In this document: positions 1-7,666 of the stretch, one piece after another | Layout of the letters: each line of letters opens with the position of its first letter | How positions within the stretch are numbered: the stretch's first letter is position 1 | DNA from: Tenacibaculum sp. SZ-18 | Lineage (GTDB): Bacteria; Bacteroidota; Bacteroidia; Flavobacteriales; Flavobacteriaceae | Assembly (NCBI RefSeq): GCF_002813915.1 | Contig: NZ_CP019335.1 | Location: forward strand, 192,888-256,887 | Length of the DNA: 64,000 nucleotides | Direction: 5' to 3' | Notes under the pieces: generated by a model | Database searches by the model: none | Seen by the model: the letters and a program-made list of their open reading frames with translations, nothing else | Told to the model about the DNA's origin: nothing | Program-made: the position numbers and the translations under genes

Positions 1-483
1 GAAAACAGTTTCTACATTAAATTTTTCGAGTGCAGAAACGACGTACACAAATGAATTTGGTACTTTTTTCTTCCAGTATTCCACTTTTTCTTGAACTTTT
101 TCTTGGCTTGATAGGTCTATTTTATTCAATAATAATATAACAGGAATATTACTATTAATTATCTTATTGAAGAAAGCTTCGTTTTTTAATTCTTTTTCTC
201 CAATTTCTACCATGTAAATCAAAACATCGGCATCATCAAAAGCTGCTTTTACAAAATCCATCATAGAATCTTGTAATTCATATGCCGGTTTTATAATTCC
301 AGGAGTGTCTGAAAAAACAATTTGATAATCTTCTCCATTTACTATTCCCAGAATTCTATGTCTGGTTGTTTGTGCTTTAGAGGTAATTATGGATAATTTC
401 TCACCAACTAAGGCATTCATTAAGGTTGATTTTCCAACATTCGGATTCCCGATTATGTTTACAAATCCTGCTTTATGTGTCAT
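1..483 (-). CDS. era: GTPase Era, N-terminal part (runs off the window)
   Basis: Minus-strand gene starting at ATG 483-481; 161 codons are visible and the C-terminal KH domain lies before base 1. Era is a GTPase that binds 16S rRNA and helps 30S subunit maturation. Seen in the sequence: P-loop GNPNVGKS (residues 12-19), TTRH around 39-42, DTPG (59-62) and NKID (120-123), in the order and spacing of Era. It is divergent from the tRNA downstream and outside the prophage, so it marks the native chromosome on the left side. Confidence 0.93.
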   Translation of the reverse strand, partial: MTHKAGFVNIIGNPNVGKSTLMNALVGEKLSIITSKAQTTRHRILGIVNGEDYQIVFSDTPGIIKPAYELQDSMMDFVKAAFDDADVLIYMVEIGEKELKNEAFFNKIINSNIPVILLLNKIDLSSQEKVQEKVEYWKKKVPNSFVYVVSALEKFNVETVF

Positions 484-561
484 AAAAGCAAAGGTAAGTG
501 TTTTTTATTCTGTTGATTATAAAAAGACTCATTTAGTTTTTTTGAAAAAGGTTAAATTTTA

Positions 562-594
562 TTTGGATATAACAAAAAAATATTTGTATATTTG
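562..594 (+). promoter_or_regulatory. Bacteroidota-type promoter of the initiator tRNA
   Basis: TTTG at 562-565, 21-bp spacer, then TATATTTG at 587-594, matching the Bacteroidota -33 TTTG / -7 TAnnTTTG consensus. The tRNA begins 11 bp downstream at 605. Confidence 0.7.
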
Positions 595-604
595 CCACCC
601 ATAT

Positions 605-677
605 CGCGGGATAGAGCAGTAGGCAGCTCGTCGGGCTCATAACCCGAAGGTCGCAGGTTCGAGTCCTGCTCCCGCTA
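605..677 (+). tRNA. initiator tRNA-fMet (CAT anticodon)
   Basis: Cloverleaf with acceptor CGCGGGA/TCCCGCT, anticodon arm TCGGG-CTCATAA-CCCGA and T arm GCAGG-TTCGAGT-CCTGC. The unpaired first acceptor position (C1 opposite T72) and the three G:C pairs of the anticodon stem are hallmarks of initiator tRNA. CCA is not encoded (CTA follows the discriminator A). Its 3' part is the prophage integration site. Confidence 0.95.
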
Positions 678-682
678 CTAAG
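636..682 (+). repeat. attL: 47-bp direct repeat within tRNA-fMet
   Basis: Starts with CTCATAACCCGAAGGTCGCA at the anticodon loop and ends CTACTAAG after the tRNA. Matches 34174-34220 exactly over 47 bp, and flanking bases differ on both sides. The phage copy regenerates the whole tRNA 3' half. Confidence 0.93.
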
Positions 683-699
683 AGCAACAAGCGATAGCA

Positions 700-732
700 A
701 AACGGTTTAAAGCAATTTAAACCGTTTTTTTT
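700..732 (+). terminator. intrinsic terminator after the tRNA
   Basis: Hairpin AACGGTTTAAA-GC-ATTTAAACCGTT followed by eight T. The integrase ATG at 733 directly follows the T-run, so this terminator, brought in by the phage end, separates tRNA transcription from the integrase. Confidence 0.8.
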
Positions 733-2031
733 ATGTCTGCAAAAAAGCCTAAATTGCCCAAAGTACACGAAAAAGTACACTTTTTTAACACTTTACATAT
801 GAAGAAGAAATACTCAATAGGATTTTACACCGGTGGTGTAAAAGTCGATAATTGGAAGAATTTAAGTGAAGAACAAAAAAAAGAAGCTTTATCTGAAGAT
901 TGGTATTTACGTTGGTCTTATAGAAATCCTGATACTGGAAAGTTAGAAAGACAAACCAATTTTAAAGGAGGGGTAAACTACTTCAAAACTAAAACTGAGA
1001 GAATAGATTTCTTAAATCAAAGTAAAAGAGCTTTGAAACAACTATTAGATTCAGGCTATACTCCGCAAGATTTAAAGTCAAAACTAGAAGATAGTAAAGA
1101 GAATTTTCAAGAGGTTGCTTATTCGGTGAAAAAAGCGCTTGATTTTGCTTATGATATAGCTAAAAATCTAGTTGGTGATAGTACCTTAAAAGGGTACAGA
1201 AGTTATAAGAATAAGTTTTTGGATTTTATAGGAGAGGAAAATCAGCTAAAAGAAATTACTTGGGTTGATAAAAAAATAGTGCTTAAATTTTTGAATCATG
1301 TGTTAAATGAAACTTCCCCCAGGACTCGAAATAATGCTCGAACAGATTTGAGTGCTTTGTTTGGTATTTTAGAGAAACAAGAGATCATTGAAGAGAATTT
1401 TATAAAATCCATTCATAAAGAAGACGCAAAAAGTAAAACGGATAGAAGATTTACCGATAAACAGCTTCTTGAGATTACCAATGCAGTAAGAAAGAATAAC
1501 ATTGCTTTATTACTTGTTTTGAAATTTGTTTCCTATAATTTTTTGAGACCTATAGAAGTGTGTAGACTGAAAGTGAAGGATGTTGATTTGGACCAAGGTC
1601 TATTGTTTTTCAAAGCAAAGAATAAACCTACCAAAGTAAAAAGAATTCCTTCTGTTTTATTGGAAGAATTGAGATCAGGAAATTTTAATACTTATCCGGG
1701 TGATTATAGTCTGGTTTCTATGAATGGTAAACCTGGGGTTTGGCAAATTAAGCCAGAATCTAAAAGAGATTATTTCACTAAGATTTTCAAAGAAATTAAA
1801 GATGAGTTGGGGTTAGACTCAAAATTCGGAATGTATTCTTTTCGTCATAGTTATATAACCAATTTGTTTAGGTATCTAAGAACAACCAAAGATTTATCAT
1901 ATAACCAAGCTGTAGATGCATTAATGCCTATTACAGGACACGATTCAAAGGAAGGGTTGAAAAATTATCTGCATAAAATTGATGCTGATATTCCAAAAGA
2001 TTGGTCTGGTATGATTGAAATAGTTTTTTAA
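733..2031 (+). CDS. int: prophage tyrosine recombinase (integrase)
   Basis: 432 residues. Catalyses site-specific integration and excision at the tRNA-fMet repeat. Catalytic residues visible: Arg272 in LRPIEVCRL, a beta-hairpin Lys near 295-301, the YSFRH motif (Arg371, His372), His403 in TGHDS, and nucleophile Tyr412 in NYLHK. The N-terminal third resembles the arm-binding and core-binding regions of Bacteroidota phage integrases. It lies 51 bp from attL, the usual place. ATG 733 touches the tRNA terminator T-run, so ATG 799 is an alternative start. It lacks the extra alpha-helix patch region expected of IntI, as far as can be judged by eye. Confidence 0.93.
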   Translation: MSAKKPKLPKVHEKVHFFNTLHMKKKYSIGFYTGGVKVDNWKNLSEEQKKEALSEDWYLRWSYRNPDTGKLERQTNFKGGVNYFKTKTERIDFLNQSKRALKQLLDSGYTPQDLKSKLEDSKENFQEVAYSVKKALDFAYDIAKNLVGDSTLKGYRSYKNKFLDFIGEENQLKEITWVDKKIVLKFLNHVLNETSPRTRNNARTDLSALFGILEKQEIIEENFIKSIHKEDAKSKTDRRFTDKQLLEITNAVRKNNIALLLVLKFVSYNFLRPIEVCRLKVKDVDLDQGLLFFKAKNKPTKVKRIPSVLLEELRSGNFNTYPGDYSLVSMNGKPGVWQIKPESKRDYFTKIFKEIKDELGLDSKFGMYSFRHSYITNLFRYLRTTKDLSYNQAVDALMPITGHDSKEGLKNYLHKIDADIPKDWSGMIEIVF

Positions 2032-2175
2032 TTGCTTTATCGGTTAAGCCTAAATTTTGAGCGTCTAAGGTTTTCTCTACAAATTCTTTTTAATGAGTTA
2101 TGTAAATTTGTTTCCGTGATTTAAATTTAAGAATACTATTCTGCCACTATTAGCAGTTAGAAAAAAAGAAAAGAA

Positions 2176-2817
2176 ATGAAAGTGTTTGTAACAGATGACC
2201 ATGATATTGTGATTGAGGGCTATCAAGCCATGTTTAAAAAATATGGTATTACCATGGTTGGTTCTTCTAAAACTGGTAGTGGTTTTTTAGAGTGGATTAA
2301 TAATAAAGATAACTATTGCGATGTTGTAATACTCGATTTAGGGTTGCCTGATATTAGTGGGATAGAAATTCTTAAAACTTTGTATGAATTAGAGGGGATA
2401 CCTAATATTTTAGTTGTCTCAGGAACTTACGATGTTGATCAGATTCAAAAGGCCATGGTGCTCGGTGTTTTAGGTTTTATTACTAAATATGAAGCTGCTG
2501 AAGATGTAATTGAAGCTTTGCAAAAAGTTAGTGGAGGGAAGAAGTATTATTCTGAGGTGGTAATGGATGAGATTTTGAGGATGCAATTGGATTCACGAAA
2601 GATTGTTACGCTTGATGAAATTCTTTCGGAAAGGGAAGCGGAAGCTTTACAATTAATGATTGAGGAAAAAAGCACGAAGGAAATATGTAATGAGATGGGG
2701 CTGGATTCCCCAAGTACATTTTATAATTTGACAGCAAGGATGCGTGAGAAATTAGGTGTTAAAACTAATTATAAGTTAGTGATGTTAAGTGTAAAGCACA
2801 GATTTAAAATGAAATAA
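2176..2817 (+). CDS. NarL/LuxR-type response regulator
   Basis: 213 residues. Receiver domain at 1-120 with acidic pair Asp7-Asp8, phosphoacceptor Asp54 in VVILDLGLPD, Ser82 and Lys104 (FITKYEA); C-terminal LuxR-type helix-turn-helix at about 148-208. No sensor kinase gene is adjacent, so it is an orphan regulator, presumably taking its signal from a host kinase. Its position between the integrase and lipoprotein genes makes it a prophage accessory gene. A TAAATTTG -7-like box lies at 2103-2110. Confidence 0.85.
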   Translation: MKVFVTDDHDIVIEGYQAMFKKYGITMVGSSKTGSGFLEWINNKDNYCDVVILDLGLPDISGIEILKTLYELEGIPNILVVSGTYDVDQIQKAMVLGVLGFITKYEAAEDVIEALQKVSGGKKYYSEVVMDEILRMQLDSRKIVTLDEILSEREAEALQLMIEEKSTKEICNEMGLDSPSTFYNLTARMREKLGVKTNYKLVMLSVKHRFKMK

Positions 2818-2877
2818 AGCTATATGAGGTAATGATTTTTATTTTATTTTTAGTGGTTAATTTAAATCACAAATAAA

Positions 2878-3063
2878 ATGAAATCATTATTAAAATTAAT
2901 TGCAGTTGTTGCAGTCTTAGGCTTTGTTTCTTGTACAGATAATACTGAAAAAGGTATAACCAATGATGAAATACTTCAACAAGATGAATTCGGAACCGAT
3001 AAGAAAGATATTACCAACCCAAACAATGGAGGGCAAAACGACCACGATTTCGACGAAGAGTAG
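2878..3063 (+). CDS. small predicted lipoprotein
   Basis: 61 residues: signal peptide MKSLLKLIAVVAVLGFVSC with lipobox FVSC, then a short, acidic Asn/Asp-rich tail. No domain recognised. It overlaps the following gene by 38 bp, so the two are probably expressed together. Confidence 0.6.
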   Translation: MKSLLKLIAVVAVLGFVSCTDNTEKGITNDEILQQDEFGTDKKDITNPNNGGQNDHDFDEE

Positions 3064-3727
3064 TCGTTTTCGTTTATTTTTAAATTTATTTTTTGCGACC
3101 GTAATAGCCTCAATGTTTTATTCGTATGAGTTTATTCCTAATTTCTCTAAAGTTTATTCTGATGGAGAGTCTAGGTTTTATGATGTCAAAAATAAAAATA
3201 AGAAGGCTTTGAATAAATTAAAGGCCTCAGCTAAAGGAACGAAGGAATATCAAGAATATCTCGAAGTTAATAAGGTTTACAGGGAGGTATCGGCAGAGTT
3301 TAAACAAATTAAAAAAGAAGAACGCTTTTTTGGATTCGATTCTTTTCAGCTTTTTTCAACTGAGTTTTTTACAACTGTTGCGATATTTTTTTATGTGTTT
3401 TTCAATTTGGTTCGTTCATATAGGGTCGAAAGAAATAATATTGGAATTAGAATTATTCACTATGTTTTATTGTTTTATTGTTTCTTTCAATTCTTCTGGA
3501 TTTTTAAAACGTTGGCGGATTTTTCAAAACTAATGTATTATCTCTTCACATTAGGTTCAACATATTTTGTTGCTCTAGCTGTATGGATATATGAAAAGCA
3601 AAGAGTAAAGATTATATCTAAGCTTAAAGAGGATAGAGTGAAGTTGTCATTTTATGGTATGAAGTATGCGAAAGAAGATAAAAAAGAGTCTATGATTGAT
3701 GTTGTGAAAAAAGTCGCGAAAAGCTAG
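3026..3727 (+). CDS. membrane protein of unknown function, four predicted TM segments
   Basis: Starting at ATG 3026 gives 233 residues; an upstream in-frame ATG at 2963 would lie deeper in the lipoprotein gene. Hydrophobic stretches are near residues 12-32, 105-125, 138-162 and 167-188, with a Lys-rich segment between the first two. Function unknown. The out-of-frame overlap with the lipoprotein gene suggests a two-gene accessory unit of the prophage. Confidence 0.6.
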   Translation: MEGKTTTISTKSSRFRLFLNLFFATVIASMFYSYEFIPNFSKVYSDGESRFYDVKNKNKKALNKLKASAKGTKEYQEYLEVNKVYREVSAEFKQIKKEERFFGFDSFQLFSTEFFTTVAIFFYVFFNLVRSYRVERNNIGIRIIHYVLLFYCFFQFFWIFKTLADFSKLMYYLFTLGSTYFVALAVWIYEKQRVKIISKLKEDRVKLSFYGMKYAKEDKKESMIDVVKKVAKS

Positions 3728-3805
3728 TATATCCCCCTAATTTGTTACTCTTTTTATTCTTGAGATTTTCTCAGGTTAGAAATCTATTGTAGTAAGTTAA
3801 TCCCT

Positions 3806-3967
3806 ATGAAAAGTAAATTATTAAATGATGTTTTAAAATACAGAGCAAACTCTGATGTTTTTGATTTGAATGAAAAAAGATGCCTCAGAAAAGAATTAAT
3901 AAGTGAAATTAAAGGATTGATTCAAGAATCAACGGATGAAGAAATCGTTTATTTGCTTGTAGATTGA
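3806..3967 (+). CDS. small hypothetical protein (53 aa)
   Basis: ATG to TGA open frame starting MKSKLLNDVLKYRANSDVF; charged and probably helical. No family recognised. It ends 26 bp before the leader promoter of cassette array 1. It could be a real small phage gene or chance. Confidence 0.4.
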   Translation: MKSKLLNDVLKYRANSDVFDLNEKRCLRKELISEIKGLIQESTDEEIVYLLVD

Positions 3968-3993
3968 TTGAATTATAGCTTTAAGAAAATATA

Positions 3994-4024
3994 TTTGGAT
4001 TCTAATTTAATTTCAATATTTTTG
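3994..4024 (+). promoter_or_regulatory. leader promoter reading into array 1 (Pc analogue)
   Basis: TTTG at 3994-3997, 19-bp spacer, TATTTTTG at 4017-4024. Leader 2 has TTTG, 19 bp, TACTTTTG at the same place, so the promoter is conserved although the spacers differ in sequence. Confidence 0.65.
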
Positions 4025-4127
4025 AATTATAACCCCGATAAATAGAAACACTAAAAAAACATAAAAGTTCCTGTTATCCGGAATGTTTTATCGATAAATA
4101 GGAATATTTATACAGATATAACGAGTT
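3994..4127 (+). other. attI-like leader of array 1
   Basis: Same sequence (roughly 85-90% by eye) as the reverse complement of 47919-48051, which heads array 2. Order: promoter, CGATAAATAGAAA at 4036-4048, inner palindrome TTCCTGTTATCCGGAA, CGATAAATAGGAA at 4092-4104, then TATAACGAG and the G/TT junction at 4125-4127. Identity between the two leaders stops exactly at GTT, where different cassettes begin. That is how attI behaves. Confidence 0.75.
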
Positions 4128-4154
4128 GTGCAACATTTACCAAAAACATCACGA

Positions 4155-4775
4155 ATGAAATTAAAATTACTGATTTTTAGCATATTATTGAGTAATTCGA
4201 TTTATTCTCAATCTGCTAAAGACTCTCTCTTGCAAAAGGATATTAATGCTTTAGTTGAGGAAATGGAATTTATGTATGGATATGACCAAACTATGCGCGA
4301 ATACACAATTTTTAAAACTTTTGACAAATCAGAAACAGATAGAATTGAAAATCTTCCTGATAGTTTAAGAATTGAAGAAATGAAAAAACGGAAATTTGTA
4401 TCGGACAGTATAAGCAATAAAATTTATAAAAAATACATTAATCCAATGGATGCTGAACATACCGAGAGAATGATAGAAATAACAAAAAAATACGGTTTTC
4501 CAAGCACTAAACGAATTAGGAAATACTATAAAAAAGAATTTGTCGACCCAGAATTTAACCCACTAATAATTTTTATCCATTCGCCGAGAAAGTATTGGAA
4601 TGAACTAAAGGAGTTAATGTTAAAAGAATATCAGAATGGAATAATCAATCAATGTCAATATGGATATGCTCTTTGGCAATTTACTGGGCGAAAAAGCTTT
4701 CAACCAATGCTTGATAATGGATTTGAAATGGTTGAAGAAAATGGAATAACAACACTAAAATCAACCTGTGAATAA
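4155..4775 (+). CDS. cassette gene: exported hypothetical protein
   Basis: 206 residues from ATG 4155; starts at 4128 would read through the attI junction. Signal peptide MKLKLLIFSILLSNSIYSQS with an AXA-like end, then a helical, charged mature part with YGFPST at mid-length. Layout is loosely like DUF6624 proteins, but this is a weak guess. First gene of array 1, so closest to the leader promoter. The cassette starts GTTGTGCAAC and ends GTTGCACAAC. Confidence 0.7.
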   Translation: MKLKLLIFSILLSNSIYSQSAKDSLLQKDINALVEEMEFMYGYDQTMREYTIFKTFDKSETDRIENLPDSLRIEEMKKRKFVSDSISNKIYKKYINPMDAEHTERMIEITKKYGFPSTKRIRKYYKKEFVDPEFNPLIIFIHSPRKYWNELKELMLKEYQNGIINQCQYGYALWQFTGRKSFQPMLDNGFEMVEENGITTLKSTCE

Positions 4776-4783
4776 AAAACGTT

Positions 4784-4916
4784 GCACAACAAGGTATAAC
4801 CGCAATTACGGCGGATTCGACTATTTCCGAATCCACTCGCACTTGCTAAGGCTTGTGCTCAACCGAAAAACAGTAACTTTAAACCCGTAACTGACGTTTA
4901 TACGAGACCGTTGGGC
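4784..4916 (+). repeat. attC-like site, long form (family 1)
   Basis: GCACAAC ... GTTGGGC. Arms GTATAACCGCAATTACGG and CCGTAACTGACGTTTATAC pair, with a central hairpin. Same family as 36469-36602, 40534-40666 and 41391-41523 on the minus strand. Confidence 0.75.
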
Positions 4917-4925
4917 TTAATTGAA

Positions 4926-5804
4926 ATGAACAAAAGCATTCTAAACATACTAATAGCTACTCTCTTACTTTTGTCATGTGAAAACGGACAAAAAAGAAAT
5001 AACAAGAACGAGAGTAAAAAGCTGGTTGAAATTGCTGAAAACCAAATTGCCATACACGATTTAGTTCCAATTTCAGGTGACACTTTAATAGCCGCAATTT
5101 GGAATGGTGGTATTCTTAGGACAATTGATGGAGGTGAAAATTGGATTGAAATAAAAACCCCATTGATTAAACACTTATCAGTTGATAATCAAAACAGAGT
5201 TTGGGGTATAGATAGTTGGATTGGTATTCACGAAAGTAGCTATTCAAGAATCTTTTATTCAGATGATTATGGAGATACTTGGGAAAAGTTTGAATTTAAT
5301 TTAGATGAGTTTTTCCCTCTGGAATTTCCTAATGATTATAGCTCTGTAGTTCAATTAATTACTTGGGACGGGCTGATCCTTGAGCACAAAGGAGGTGTAC
5401 CGAATGATCTAGAAAACTGGAAGAGAATAGACAAGCTCGAAGATAATGAAACTGAGTTTAAAGCCTCTAACCCTAAGGTTAATGGTAATTATAGAATATC
5501 TCAAAATGGACTTCTAGAAAAGAAAGACCAAGAAAATGAATGGAATAAAGTCACCACTATTCCTAATATTTCCATTCCCTTTGATATTTTAAAGGATTCA
5601 AATAAGGTTTATGTTGCAGCAGGAGGTTACGGAGGATATAAATCATTATTTGTGGAAATCATTAATGATAGCATACAAATTGAACGTGAAATGAAAAGCG
5701 TTCAATGCTTAGGAGTTCGAAAGGATAAAAAAGGTAGAATCTGGACATTTGGAGATGGCGGAATTTTTCAAATAGACGGAGACAAACTAAGAAAAATGAA
5801 ATAA
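4926..5804 (+). CDS. cassette gene: BNR/beta-propeller lipoprotein
   Basis: 292 residues from ATG 4926. Lipoprotein signal MNKSILNILIATLLLLSC, then repeated propeller-like blades with Asp-box-like signatures TIDGGENWIEI and YSDDYGDTWEKF and a late RKDKKGRIWTFGDGG blade. Such folds occur in sialidase-like and Ycf48-like proteins; the ligand here is unknown. Cell-surface or periplasmic lipid anchoring is likely. The cassette starts GTTGGGCTTA and ends TAAGCCCAAC, a perfect reverse-complement pair. Confidence 0.75.
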   Translation: MNKSILNILIATLLLLSCENGQKRNNKNESKKLVEIAENQIAIHDLVPISGDTLIAAIWNGGILRTIDGGENWIEIKTPLIKHLSVDNQNRVWGIDSWIGIHESSYSRIFYSDDYGDTWEKFEFNLDEFFPLEFPNDYSSVVQLITWDGLILEHKGGVPNDLENWKRIDKLEDNETEFKASNPKVNGNYRISQNGLLEKKDQENEWNKVTTIPNISIPFDILKDSNKVYVAAGGYGGYKSLFVEIINDSIQIEREMKSVQCLGVRKDKKGRIWTFGDGGIFQIDGDKLRKMK

Positions 5805-5808
5805 CTAA

Positions 5809-5860
5809 GCCCAACAACAGCTAAACTGCATTAAAACGCAGCTTAGCCAGAACGTTATGT
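5809..5860 (+). repeat. attC-like site, short form (ATTAAAAC loop)
   Basis: GCCCAAC (perfect RYYYAAC) ... GTTATGT. Stem GCTAAACTGC / GCAGCTTAGC around the constant loop ATTAAAAC, with an A/C mismatch where attC sites carry extrahelical bases. Confidence 0.75.
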
Positions 5861-5891
5861 GCAATAACCCAAAAGAGAATACTAGATCAAA

Positions 5892-6635
5892 ATGAAGAAG
5901 AAAAAAAAGAATTTTATTATTGTTTTTATCATATTAAATATAATTCTGATTTCTTGGATAATAATCCATAATGATTATTGTTTTGAAAAAATAATTAAAT
6001 ACGCTAAAGAATTAGCTGTATTCGAATTTTCAGCAATTTCATTAATCATTGCAGTTAGCCTGTTTGACCAATTTGGATTAAATAAAAAATTAACAGAAAA
6101 AAGAGTAGAGTTAATAATCGAATTATTAACGGAATTAAAAAAACAAGAAGGATTTGGTAGTCACTTTAAAATAAATGGAGAATTTATGTCAAATCCATCA
6201 TTCTATTTTGAAAAAAATATGGTTGAGAACCATAAAAAAAGATTTTCGAAAGATGATTTTTTCAAAAAGATACTGAATACACAAATAGTTATAAACTCGA
6301 CTGATTTTGACAATGGTTTTCAGAATGTTAGAAAAGTGATTAATAATCCTATAATGCCAAAATCAATAGTTGAGAAAGCTCAGTTTCTTGGAATTAGTGG
6401 TGGAATGGGCGGCTCCAAACTTAACGAATCTAACGAACTATTATACTTATATTTTACTTCTGAAGGGAAAAAAGAATTAGTAAAAAAAGAAACAAAATAT
6501 TGGCTATTTAAAGAAAATAATAATTGTACGTTAATAGAGTTTTTAAAAAAATTTGATAATTTATTTGCAGCTTGTGAGGATTGGACTAATAAACATTCAA
6601 ACATTGATGAAGAACTTAATTTAAAAAATTTTTAA
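5892..6635 (+). CDS. cassette gene: two-TM membrane protein of unknown function
   Basis: 247 residues. Poly-Lys N-terminus, TM segments at about 8-26 and 42-62, then a soluble domain of about 180 residues that is charged and probably alpha-helical. No family recognised. Cassette ends match: GTTATGTGC at 5854 and GCACATAAC at 6653. Confidence 0.7.
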   Translation: MKKKKKNFIIVFIILNIILISWIIIHNDYCFEKIIKYAKELAVFEFSAISLIIAVSLFDQFGLNKKLTEKRVELIIELLTELKKQEGFGSHFKINGEFMSNPSFYFEKNMVENHKKRFSKDDFFKKILNTQIVINSTDFDNGFQNVRKVINNPIMPKSIVEKAQFLGISGGMGGSKLNESNELLYLYFTSEGKKELVKKETKYWLFKENNNCTLIEFLKKFDNLFAACEDWTNKHSNIDEELNLKNF

Positions 6636-6652
6636 AGCGAAAATAAAATAAA

Positions 6653-6784
6653 GCACATAACAATGGCTATAAGTAATTGCTGGTTCTCGTTTACTTCTGA
6701 AAATCCACGCCGATTTTCAGTTTGGTATGTACTCGCAAAGTTAAGTACTAAACCACGCAACTACGCATAGCCGAACCGTTGTAC
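6653..6784 (+). repeat. attC-like site, long form
   Basis: GCACATAAC ... GTTGTAC. Arms GGCTATAAGTAATTGC and GCAACTACGCATAGCC pair. A half-copy of the same family survives near 52785. Confidence 0.72.
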
Positions 6785-6789
6785 ACCAT

Positions 6790-7497
6790 TTGAAAAAAGC
6801 AATATACATAGCATTTATATTAGGATTTTTGGTCTCTTGTAATAAGAAAACTAAACCTGAAAAAACGGAAAATAAACTGACTGAAATTCCTACTTGGAAA
6901 GCTGACTTGGATACAATTTTGGAAAAGAACAATCCGAAAAGCCTAGACCTTTCCGAACATCAGTTGTTTATCGACACAACTCGAAATTCAGAAACGTTTA
7001 AAAGACTGATTAACTGGAAACCAAACCGAATGGATAATGACGCAATTTCATATCAAGAAAAAGAAATTGCAAAAAAACATAAACCAATAAAAATTGACCT
7101 AAAAGAATTCCCAAGACATTGGATAAGTTTAAAAAAACTCAACAATGAATTTGTGGTTTATGAACCTTGCGATGGAAACACAACCGCTTTTGAAATAAAT
7201 GAAAGTTCAGTTCTATTCTTCTACCAATTGGAGCCTGATGTTGACTTGATGTTTGATTTAAGGAAAATGACGGAAAATGAAATATCATTAGAATTAAGAA
7301 CTGTTCCACAAAAAGCGAAAACTGAAAAAACTGAACTGACCATAAAACCGACTGAATTTGAAAATGTCTATTTGCTAACTTATAGTTTTGGCAAATGGTA
7401 TGTGACACCAACGGAAAAAGTTTCAGAGTTTGACATTGTAGTTAATCATTGTCCGAAAATGAAACGGATGGAATTTACCAGATTTGATAAAAATTAA
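6790..7497 (+). CDS. cassette gene: lipoprotein of unknown function (TTG start)
   Basis: 235 residues beginning at TTG 6790, which gives a good lipoprotein signal (MKKAIYIAFILGFLVSC); no ATG precedes the signal. Mature part is Lys/Glu-rich, then a compact domain with WISLKKLNNEFVVYEPCDG. No family recognised. The TTG lies only 6 bp past the GTTGTAC junction, so the cassette has almost no 5' leader. Confidence 0.7.
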   Translation: MKKAIYIAFILGFLVSCNKKTKPEKTENKLTEIPTWKADLDTILEKNNPKSLDLSEHQLFIDTTRNSETFKRLINWKPNRMDNDAISYQEKEIAKKHKPIKIDLKEFPRHWISLKKLNNEFVVYEPCDGNTTAFEINESSVLFFYQLEPDVDLMFDLRKMTENEISLELRTVPQKAKTEKTELTIKPTEFENVYLLTYSFGKWYVTPTEKVSEFDIVVNHCPKMKRMEFTRFDKN

Positions 7498-7513
7498 ATA
7501 AATGAAAAACGGT

Positions 7514-7647
7514 GTACAACAAGGTGTATGATTAATTGCGGCCGAATTTCCTCAACGGAAATTCAATCTTATTAATTATCTTTCCGAAACAACGGAAAAT
7601 GACTCGCGTCCTTTTCCCGCAAAAAATCATACACAAATACGTTGTGT
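7514..7647 (+). repeat. attC-like site, long form (family 2)
   Basis: GTACAAC ... GTTGTGT. Arms GTGTATGATTAATTGCGG and CCGCAAAAAATCATACAC, with inner GGAAATTC and TTTCCG hairpins. Same family as minus-strand sites 38174-38307, 38748-38881 and 42119-42251. Confidence 0.75.
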
Positions 7648-7666
7648 ACATTAAATAAGAACACCT

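Noticed and set aside
389..622. Plus-strand open frame before the tRNA
   Set aside because: It is antisense to era and runs into the tRNA.
733..2031. Integrase int1 as the integron integrase for array 1
   Set aside because: It lies next to the tRNA att repeat and has the layout of phage integrases; 2 kb and four genes separate it from the leader.
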